DNA of 64,000 bases from Allopusillimonas ginsengisoli (GTDB lineage Bacteria; Pseudomonadota; Gammaproteobacteria; Burkholderiales; Burkholderiaceae_B), in the NCBI RefSeq assembly GCF_004153455.1, contig NZ_SDQE01000002.1:124001-188000 (forward strand), in the 5' to 3' direction. Of the stretch, positions 58,491-64,000 are shown in pieces. Under the pieces are notes generated by a model, which was not told the DNA's origin, did not search any database, and saw only the letters and a list, made by a program, of their open reading frames with translations. Position numbers and translations under genes: made by a program. Each line of letters starts with the position of its first letter. Positions within the stretch are counted from its first letter, which is position 1.

Positions 58491-59852
58491 ATGACGACAC
58501 TTAGCTCCACCCAAACGCGCGATATCAACTACCATCTGCATCCGTACACGAATGCGGTCAAGCACCAGCAGATCGGCCCACGCATCATTGAGCGCGGCGA
58601 AGGCATCTACGTATACGACGATCAGGGCAAGCAATACATAGAGGGCATGGCGGGGCTGTGGAGCGTCGCCGTGGGTTTTAACGAATCCAGGTTGGTCGAG
58701 GCAGCGCACCGCCAGATGCAAAAGCTTCCCTTCTATCACACGTTCACGCACAAGACTCACACGCCCTCCATCGAGCTGGCTGAAAAACTTGTCCAGCTCA
58801 CCGATGGCAGCATGAGCCATGCCTTCTTTACAAACTCTGGCTCCGAAGCGAACGATACCGTCATCAAGATGATCTGGTACTACAACAATGCGCTGGGTCG
58901 CAGCCAGAAAAAGAAGATCATCGCCCGCAACAAAGGTTATCACGGCGTGACCGTGGCCGCCGCAAGCCTGACGGGCCTCGCGCCCAACCATAAGGGATTC
59001 GATCTGCCGCTACCGCAGATGAAGCACACGACCTGCCCTCACTTCTATCGCGAAGGCCTTCCCGGCGAGACCGAAGAGGCTTTTGCAACGCGCATGGCGG
59101 AAGACCTCGAGGCATTGATACTGCGCGAGGGGCCGGATACCATCGCTGCCTTTATCGGTGAGCCTGTCATGGGGGCGGGTGGCGTCATCGTGCCGCCCGC
59201 TTCTTACTGGGACAAAATCCAGGCGGTATGCCGCAAGTACGACGTGCTGATCGTTGCGGACGAAGTCATTACCGGATTTGGCCGCCTGGGCACTTTATTC
59301 GGCTCGCAAAAGTTCGACATTCAGCCAGATATCATGGTGCTGTCCAAGCAGATCACCTCATCGTATCTGCCGCTGGCCGCCATCCTGCTGAACAAAAAGG
59401 TGCACGATGTGATCTCCCGGCATAGCGGCGAACTCGGCACCTTTGGCCATGGCTACACCACCAGTGGCCATCCTGTGACCACTGCGGTTGCTCTCGAAAA
59501 CATCAAGATTATCGAAGAAAGAGGATTGGTCGAGAATGCGGCCCGCACAGGTGAGGTGCTGCAGTCATCCCTGCGCGCCCTGGGCGACCACCCCTTGGTG
59601 GGCGAAGTCCGCGGGGTTGGCCTCATTGCCGCTGTGGAACTGGTTGCGGACAAAGCAAGCCGTCGCCCTTTCGACCCGCTGGGCAAAGCGGGCGCGGCCA
59701 TTTACGAGCGAGCGCACCAACATGGCCTCATCGTTCGTGGCGTTCAGGACAGCGTGGCATTTTGCCCGCCCCTGATCATCACCGAAGATCAAGTGCGCGA
59801 TATGGTGGGGCGTTTTGTCGACACACTGGAAGAGGTCGGCAAAACGCTTTGA
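58491..59852 (+). CDS. Class III PLP-dependent aminotransferase (omega-amino acid type)
   Basis: A 453-residue class III aminotransferase. Conserved parts are YIEGMAGLWSVAVGFNESRL near the N-terminus, TNSGSEANDTVIKMIWYYN (phosphate cup), the aspartate motif VLIVADEVITGFGRLG, and the PLP lysine in DIMVLSKQITSSYLPLAAIL. FGHGYTTSGHPVTTAVALEN follows. This matches the group that uses beta-alanine, GABA, putrescine or aromatic amines with pyruvate. I chose the ATG at 58491 with AAGG upstream; an ATG 12 bases earlier lacks a ribosome site. It ends the IclR-controlled operon, in which gamma-glutamyl cleavage followed by transamination of the released amine is a possible route. Confidence 0.93.
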   Translation: MTTLSSTQTRDINYHLHPYTNAVKHQQIGPRIIERGEGIYVYDDQGKQYIEGMAGLWSVAVGFNESRLVEAAHRQMQKLPFYHTFTHKTHTPSIELAEKLVQLTDGSMSHAFFTNSGSEANDTVIKMIWYYNNALGRSQKKKIIARNKGYHGVTVAAASLTGLAPNHKGFDLPLPQMKHTTCPHFYREGLPGETEEAFATRMAEDLEALILREGPDTIAAFIGEPVMGAGGVIVPPASYWDKIQAVCRKYDVLIVADEVITGFGRLGTLFGSQKFDIQPDIMVLSKQITSSYLPLAAILLNKKVHDVISRHSGELGTFGHGYTTSGHPVTTAVALENIKIIEERGLVENAARTGEVLQSSLRALGDHPLVGEVRGVGLIAAVELVADKASRRPFDPLGKAGAAIYERAHQHGLIVRGVQDSVAFCPPLIITEDQVRDMVGRFVDTLEEVGKTL

Positions 59853-59894
59853 CAGCCAGGGATAGCTTGCGATCCGGCTATCCGGCCGGATCCC

Positions 59895-60272
59895 TCAAGG
59901 GGTCACGACGTGCCAGATATCCTTGAAGTTATCGCCCTTTTTCTCGCCTGGCTGTGTATCTTTTGCAAAGGTATACAGCGGCATGCCTCGAAACGCCCAT
60001 TGCTGGGTGCCATCGGTACGCATGATCACGCTGTATTCGCCTTCGGGCTTGGCGCTGCTGTCGGCCACCACAGGCGGCCAGGCTTTGGCACACTGGTCGG
60101 CGCAAGCGCTTGTGCCGTTATTGGCCGTATCTTTGTCAAACGTATAGACAGTCATGCCAGCCTTGTCGACCAGCACCCCATCCTGCCCTGCGGCAGGCGC
60201 CTGGGCATAAGCGCCGCCTGCGAACAGAAGCGAGGCGGCAAAGCATAAGGTGGTTAAATTGCGGGTGTTCAT
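59895..60272 (-). CDS. COG4315-type secreted repeat protein
   Basis: A 125-residue exported protein. A signal peptide TLCFAASLLFAGGAYAQ is cut near residue 23. Two copies of a short repeat follow: GMTVYTFDKDTANNGTSACA with QCAKAWPPVVAD, and GMPLYTFAKDTQPGEKKGDN with IWHVV. This is the COG4315 lipoprotein-like repeat of unknown role. The conserved C-x-x-x-C pair (SACADQC) could form a disulfide. AAGGAG precedes the ATG at 60272. The gene stands alone between convergent and divergent neighbours. Confidence 0.87.
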   Translation of the reverse strand: MNTRNLTTLCFAASLLFAGGAYAQAPAAGQDGVLVDKAGMTVYTFDKDTANNGTSACADQCAKAWPPVVADSSAKPEGEYSVIMRTDGTQQWAFRGMPLYTFAKDTQPGEKKGDNFKDIWHVVTP

Positions 60273-60318
60273 GGCAATACTCCTTGGCCACGATGGCCGA
60301 CGAATGGGTGAAGGGTAA

Positions 60319-60606
60319 CTAGCAGCAAATTCTATACCTGCGATGACTGACTCGCCAACGACGCACTGGGCTTGCCATCCTGCGCAAAAGTGCAATATTT
60401 TCTGGACTCGCCTGCCGGCGTAGTTTACCAACCAGCGGAGGCTCGATAAGCCGCCGGGTTTCAAACATTTCGCGCGCGTCTTCCACGGTCGGCCTGGCCA
60501 CATAGGCGCCGCGATTCGGCACAAGCGTGACGATCTGCTCATGCGCCAGCCGAGCCAGAACCTGGCGGATCTTCATCCGACTGGCGCCAGTGACTTCCGA
60601 CAATCG
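60319..60606 (-). pseudogene. Remnant of a GntR family regulator
   Basis: About 90 codons read as a GntR/FCD regulator: RLSEVTGASRMKIRQVLARL, AHEQIVTLVPNRGAYVARP, TVEDAREMFETRRLIEPPL and ASPENIALLRRM. The N-terminal part of the winged helix is missing (a stop lies two codons upstream of the frame), and after LLRRM the frame turns to unrelated sequence and stops, so most of the FCD domain is lost. It overlaps the 3' end of the DUF2478 gene. It is a decayed gene, unlikely to make a working regulator. Confidence 0.7.
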
Positions 60607-61127
60607 TCAGGCTTAATGCCGGCCGCCCACGCTTTGAGGCGTTTTTCGTCAACCGGCAGCTCTACCGCCATCCCCCCCGTGAACCGGCGCCAGTCGTCAA
60701 GAAACTCATGGGACAAAATGGTAAGCACGGGAATGCCGGTGGACATGAGATCAAGCAGTTCGCTCGCAAATCCGTCGCCGGCGACCTCCTGTTTTCCATA
60801 GCGGCTGACCATCACCAGATCAGCGCCTTCCGCACACGCCTGACGAAGACATGCCGTGGCCTGAGCCAGCATGGCGACATCCAGGCAACACGAGGTGGAG
60901 CCGCGGCCCAGGTCCTGGAAGATCTGGATTTCCCGGCCAGAATGCAGATCTCGCAAGCGGCGTTTGGTGTGCTCAGGGCTACGCTGGGGGGGCGGCACCA
61001 TGACCAAGCCACGCACCCGAAAGCCCTGCGCCTGCAGATCAGCAGCCAGCGAACGCATGAGCTCATCGGCTGCGTCCCCGTGTTCGTGCACCATGGCCGC
61101 GACAGGCATTTGGGGCAGATTCATCAT
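60573..61127 (-). CDS. DUF2478 domain-containing protein
   Basis: A 184-residue protein of the DUF2478 family. It begins with VAAMVHEHGDAADELMRSLA, then QGFRVRGLVMVPPPQRSPEH, REIQIFQDLGRGSTSCCLD and ADLVMVSRYGKQEVAGDGFA, a nucleotide-binding-like arrangement resembling a small P-loop or NTPase-related fold. Members are often near molybdate transport genes; none is here. Role unknown. I chose the ATG at 61127 with GGAGAG 5 bases upstream. Its 3' end runs into the GntR remnant, so the C-terminus (KPDDCRKSLAPVG) may be a product of the rearrangement that broke that regulator. Confidence 0.78.
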   Translation of the reverse strand: MMNLPQMPVAAMVHEHGDAADELMRSLAADLQAQGFRVRGLVMVPPPQRSPEHTKRRLRDLHSGREIQIFQDLGRGSTSCCLDVAMLAQATACLRQACAEGADLVMVSRYGKQEVAGDGFASELLDLMSTGIPVLTILSHEFLDDWRRFTGGMAVELPVDEKRLKAWAAGIKPDDCRKSLAPVG

Positions 61128-61490
61128 TTGCTCTCCGGCGTGTTCCACATTCTTTCAAATTGCTCAGTGATGATTATATTCACCCTGCCTTCCGCCCAGG
61201 TTTTTGTTCGATGCCCTCAAGGGGAGGCCAGTTCAGCCACATGCCCGGCAGGCATTTATGCTCAAAACTGTTCCGCACTGCGGTCGGATGTTCCGAAATA
61301 TTTGCACAGCGGATTCACCCGTGACAGAATAGCGCAGCCACCGCACCCGCCCCTTGGCGCGCGGGGCGGGCCACCTGCTGTCGCACGACAAGCCGGACAA
61401 CGATTTAGGCCCCCGGCTGCGACCACTTGCCTGGGATTTGGAAGAACACACGGGGTGCGGCCAAGCCAGGCCCCACCGAAAAGGACACAC
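61128..61490. other. Non-coding region between DUF2478 and acyl-CoA dehydrogenase genes
   Basis: A 363-base divergent intergenic region. I find no convincing gene, RNA or strong palindrome in it. The frame that runs through it into the acyl-CoA dehydrogenase gene has no family likeness and is judged to be chance. It must hold the promoters of both flanking genes, but no good -35/-10 pair stands out. Confidence 0.5.
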
Positions 61491-62645
61491 ATGATAAGAG
61501 ACCAGGAAACCCTCAACATTCTTTTGCACTCGGTATCTCGCTTTGTACGTGAGCAACTGGTACCAGTCGAAGAGGAAGTCGCGGAAACAGACACGATTCC
61601 CGAGCGGATCGTCGCGCAGATGCGCGAACTTGGGCTGTTCGGCCTGTCGATTCCGGAAGAGTACGGCGGTTTGGACCTCACCATGGAAGAGGAAGTGCTG
61701 TTTGCATTCGAGATAGCCAAAGCATCGCCGGCATTTCGCTCTTTGATCGGCACAAACAATGGGATTGGCTCGCAGGGCATTGTCATCGATGGCACCCCGG
61801 AGCAAAAAGAAAAGTATCTGCCGCGTCTGGCATCGGGTGAAATCATTGGTTCGTTTGCGTTGACCGAGCCAGGATCGGGCTCCGACGCCGCATCGCTGCG
61901 TGCGTCGGCGGTACGCGATGGCGACCACTATGTCATCAATGGCACAAAGCGATTCATTACCAATGCGCCGGAAGCCAGTATTTTTACAGTCATGGCACGC
62001 ACTGACCCCGCCAAGAAAGGCGGAAGCGGGATTTCCGCCTTTGTGGTCGAAGCCGGCAGCCCCGGAATATCATTGGGCAAAATCGACAAGAAAATGGGAC
62101 AGCGCGGCGCCCATACCTGTGATGTCGTCTTCGAGAACTGCAGGGTGCCCGCCGAGAATCTGATCGGTGGACGAGAGGGCATAGGCTTCAAAACGGCCAT
62201 GAAAGTACTGGACAAAGGCCGTCTGCATATCGCAGCCGTGAGCGTGGGCGTCGCTGAGCGCATGCTGGCGGACACGCTGCGCTACGCGATGGAACGTCAG
62301 CAGTTTGGGCAGCCGATTGCCGACTTTCAATTGATCCAGGCCATGCTGGCTGACAGCAAGGCAGAAATCTACGCCGCTCGCTGCATGGTGATCGACGCCG
62401 CCCGCAAGCGCGATGCGGGCGAAAACGTATCCACCGAAGCATCTTGCAGCAAGATGTTTGCCACGGAAATGTGTGGGCGGGTCGCTGATCGTTGCGTACA
62501 GATCCACGGCGGCGCCGGTTATGTATCCGACTATGCCATCGAACGCTTCTATCGCGATGTCCGGCTGTTTCGGATTTATGAAGGCACCACGCAAATCCAG
62601 CAAATCGTCATTGCACGCAATATGATCAAAGACGCACAGCGGTAA
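61491..62645 (+). CDS. Acyl-CoA dehydrogenase
   Basis: A 384-residue FAD enzyme of normal family length that oxidises acyl-CoA to 2-enoyl-CoA and passes electrons to ETF. It has the N-terminal helical domain (VREQLVPVEEEVAETDTIPE), GLFGLSIPEEYGGLDLTMEE, the FAD/substrate signature GSFALTEPGSGSDAASLRAS, MKVLDKGRLHIAAVSVG, and the C-terminal IHGGAGYVSDYAIERFYRD with FRIYEGTTQIQQIVIARNM. The glutamate of Y-E-G-T is the catalytic base. I chose the ATG at 61491 (MIRDQETLN) with AAGGA upstream. Chain-length preference cannot be read from sequence. It stands alone. Confidence 0.95.
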   Translation: MIRDQETLNILLHSVSRFVREQLVPVEEEVAETDTIPERIVAQMRELGLFGLSIPEEYGGLDLTMEEEVLFAFEIAKASPAFRSLIGTNNGIGSQGIVIDGTPEQKEKYLPRLASGEIIGSFALTEPGSGSDAASLRASAVRDGDHYVINGTKRFITNAPEASIFTVMARTDPAKKGGSGISAFVVEAGSPGISLGKIDKKMGQRGAHTCDVVFENCRVPAENLIGGREGIGFKTAMKVLDKGRLHIAAVSVGVAERMLADTLRYAMERQQFGQPIADFQLIQAMLADSKAEIYAARCMVIDAARKRDAGENVSTEASCSKMFATEMCGRVADRCVQIHGGAGYVSDYAIERFYRDVRLFRIYEGTTQIQQIVIARNMIKDAQR

Positions 62646-62785
62646 TAAACGGCCGGCATCGTCATAACCAGCCAGCAACGCACGTCGCAGCCTCCCAACG
62701 CGTCGGATGAGCGCCCTGCTCAGCCCAGGCATTCGCATTCTGCCGGCCCGGGCTGGCGATGTGATGTATTTTCAACACATCGCCT

Positions 62786-62820
62786 AGGGTAAACCCTAGC
62801 TATAAATCAGGGTTTACCCT
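62786..62820. repeat. Long inverted repeat upstream of a small gene
   Basis: AGGGTAAACCCT and AGGGTTTACCCT are perfect reverse complements with an 11-base spacer. Each arm is also nearly a palindrome in itself, so the site could bind two dimers. A perfect TATAAT begins at the last base (62820-62825), so the repeat occupies the -35/spacer of a probable promoter for the small gene at 62866. It looks like an operator; the binding protein is unknown. Confidence 0.65.
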
Positions 62821-62865
62821 ATAATGCCTATATCGATCATCCATTGACCAGCGAGGGTCCTGAAC

Positions 62866-63069
62866 ATGGCAAACGTAATGTGTGGCAAACTGGCAACCGC
62901 AGGCAATATCCAAATCAGCCATTCCACGGGCACGCCCAAAATCAATCGCGCAGCGTTTGCGCAACGCGCCTGGCAATTGCTCAACAGATTCGACCGCAGC
63001 ATGGCCGGCTATCTAGGCGCACTCGCCGAAGCACGCGTTCGCGCACCCTTCGATCACGACAAGCGCTAA
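62866..63069 (+). CDS. Small protein of unknown function
   Basis: A 67-residue basic protein beginning MANVMCGKLATAG and containing NRAAFAQRAWQLLNRFDRSM, a likely amphipathic helix, then GYLGALAEARVRAPFDHDK. There is no signal or membrane segment. GAGGG lies 9 bases before the ATG, a TATAAT element with an operator-like repeat lies upstream, and a clean terminator follows, so this is a real, regulated single-gene unit. I recognise no family; the size and helical character recall small DUF1127-type regulators, without a clear match. Confidence 0.65.
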   Translation: MANVMCGKLATAGNIQISHSTGTPKINRAAFAQRAWQLLNRFDRSMAGYLGALAEARVRAPFDHDKR

Positions 63070-63101
63070 ACCCCCAGCCATCCAGCGGCAACCGCAACGC
63101 A

Positions 63102-63128
63102 GCCTCGGTCATCCACCGAGGCTTTTTT
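63102..63128 (+). terminator. Rho-independent terminator
   Basis: GCCTCGGT and ACCGAGGC form an 8-bp stem with a 5-base loop, followed by six T. It ends the transcript of the small gene at 62866. Confidence 0.9.
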
Positions 63129-63213
63129 GTGCGCGCCAGCTACGGCGGCAGCTCCAGGGGCAGATAACATCCATGCTAGTATCTTCTCGCGAAGATCAAT
63201 CAGCAATCTATAT

Positions 63214-64000
63214 ATGGCAGAGGCGTTTGCGTCGTTATCCGCGGGACAAGTCGTCCTTTATGGCCTGCTTTTCTTTGGCGGCATTTATTTTGTGTTTGGC
63301 GGCCTTACCTGGCTGCTGACACGCCATATTTTGCCGGCCTGTGGTGTCGGCCGCCCGCTTGATCCAAGGCCCCTCATGCCGGGGCAACTCAGACGCGAAC
63401 TCCTGCTGTCGTCGGTCTCCATTCTTATATTTGGCACAGGGATGATCTTTCCGTGGGGGCTGGTGCAGTTGGGCTGGGCAACGCTCGCTCCCAACCCAAG
63501 CGCAGGGCGCATTGCCGTCGAGATCCTCGTGCTGCTCGTCTGGAATGACATGCACTTCTGGATTAATCATCGCCTGCTCCATACATCGTGGTTGCGCCGG
63601 TTTCATCTGCCGCACCACAGATCGGTCGTCACAACACCGTTTTCCACCTATGCCTTCCATCCCGTCGAGGCTTTGATGCTGGGCAACGTGATATTGCTGC
63701 CCATGGTTGTCCACGATTTCAGTTTCTGGTCTCTGTTGTCGGTGCCTCTGTTCAGCCTGTTTTTCAATTGCGTCGGCCATGCGAATTATGATTTTTTCCC
63801 CAATGTTTCGTACAGCCATTGGTTTGCCGCCAGTCGCAGGCATCATCTGCATCATGCCTGTTATCAAGGCAACTACGGCTTTCAGTTCACTTTCATGGAC
63901 AGGCTGTTCGGCACGCGACTGCAGGCAGATGCGGCGCGACCGACGATAGCCCGTTATCTGTGCAGACAGTCTACGGTTGATGTCGCCGGGCGGCACAACA
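63214..64000 (+). CDS. Sterol desaturase/fatty acid hydroxylase family protein, cut by window edge
   Basis: An open frame of 262 codons running off the right edge with no stop. It is a membrane di-iron enzyme of the sterol desaturase family. The N-terminal helices are VVLYGLLFFGGIYFVFGGL and LLSSVSILIFGTGMIF. Three histidine boxes follow: HFWINHRLLH (about residue 113), HLPHHRS (about residue 130) and RRHHLHHACYQGN near residue 210. These ligate two irons, which use oxygen to hydroxylate or desaturate a lipid. The start is the ATG at 63214 (MAEAFASLS), with only a weak ribosome site. The missing C-terminus is probably short, since the last histidine box has already passed. Lipid substrate unknown. 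Confidence 0.85.
   Translation, partial: MAEAFASLSAGQVVLYGLLFFGGIYFVFGGLTWLLTRHILPACGVGRPLDPRPLMPGQLRRELLLSSVSILIFGTGMIFPWGLVQLGWATLAPNPSAGRIAVEILVLLVWNDMHFWINHRLLHTSWLRRFHLPHHRSVVTTPFSTYAFHPVEALMLGNVILLPMVVHDFSFWSLLSVPLFSLFFNCVGHANYDFFPNVSYSHWFAASRRHHLHHACYQGNYGFQFTFMDRLFGTRLQADAARPTIARYLCRQSTVDVAGRHN

Noticed and set aside
59871-59892. GATCCGGC/GCCGGATC hairpin between the aminotransferase and COG4315-type genes
   Set aside because: An 8-bp stem is present between convergent genes, but neither side has a T-run, so I did not call it a terminator.
60708-61490. N-terminal extension of the acyl-CoA dehydrogenase frame
   Set aside because: The extension runs antisense through the DUF2478 gene, has no family likeness, and the ATG at 61491 with AAGGA gives the normal family length.
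63235-63996. Minus-strand frame of about 250 codons at the right end
   Set aside because: It is the antisense shadow of the sterol-desaturase-like gene, which has three conserved histidine boxes and runs off the window.
1-64000. CRISPR arrays, tRNA/rRNA genes, insertion sequences or prophage
   Set aside because: No regularly spaced repeats, transposase-like proteins, phage structural genes or tRNA cloverleaf sequences were seen by reading; a dedicated tRNA/ncRNA scan was not possible.

Overview
The window looks like chromosomal DNA of a betaproteobacterium of the Alcaligenaceae (Bordetella/Achromobacter/Advenella-like). It is moderately GC-rich, densely coded, and carries six Bug/TctC-type periplasmic binding proteins, the expansion typical of that family. 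This is inferred from gene content; no rRNA or other marker gene is present. I see no phage, insertion sequence, CRISPR array or tRNA.

Layout. 0-5 kb: an acyl-CoA catabolic operon on the minus strand (MmgE/PrpD cut by the left edge, NDP-forming acyl-CoA synthetase, crotonase, Bug protein) facing an IclR regulator. 5-11.2 kb: a hemophilin-type heme/metal acquisition locus on the minus strand, with a Slam outer-membrane translocon, its secreted hemophilin-like substrate, a dedicated TonB and a large TonB-dependent receptor; a Fur-like box overlaps the promoter in front of the hemophilin gene. 11.4-13 kb: two exported proteins of unknown function. 13-20.1 kb: a second acquisition operon on the minus strand with a TonB-dependent receptor, a 1403-residue CobN-like chelatase that appears exported and membrane-anchored, an ExbB/TolQ/MotA-like protein and a DUF2149 protein resembling a minimal ExbD; a Zur-like box lies upstream. 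These two adjacent systems are the most interesting part of the window.

20.3-33 kb: ABC-F ATPase, VOC protein, a GntR-controlled ThDP enzyme with a Bug protein, then GMC oxidoreductase, TRAP transporter and TSUP exporter genes facing an IclR regulator. 33-44 kb: small lipoprotein, IclR regulator, unusual metallophosphoesterase with a Bug protein, DsbA-like isomerase, and a LysR-flanked D-amino-acid module (Bug, N-acyl-D-amino-acid deacylase, D-threonine-aldolase-like enzyme). 43.4-45.5 kb: envelope/stress genes (SYLF lipoprotein, dodecin, membrane protein, 24-residue microprotein). 45.6-53.8 kb: SixA-like phosphatase, GltS with an adjoining TAXI-type binding lipoprotein, and assorted metabolic enzymes. 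53.8-60 kb: IclR regulator facing Bug, gamma-glutamyltransferase-like, Bug and class III aminotransferase genes. 60-64 kb: a GntR remnant, DUF2478 protein, acyl-CoA dehydrogenase, a small protein behind a striking inverted repeat, and a sterol-desaturase-like gene cut by the right edge.

A recurring theme is a regulator next to a Bug protein and one or two catabolic enzymes. Three of the four IclR regulators belong to one subfamily, stand divergent to Bug modules, and share a candidate operator of the form AATTCC-N7-GGAATT.
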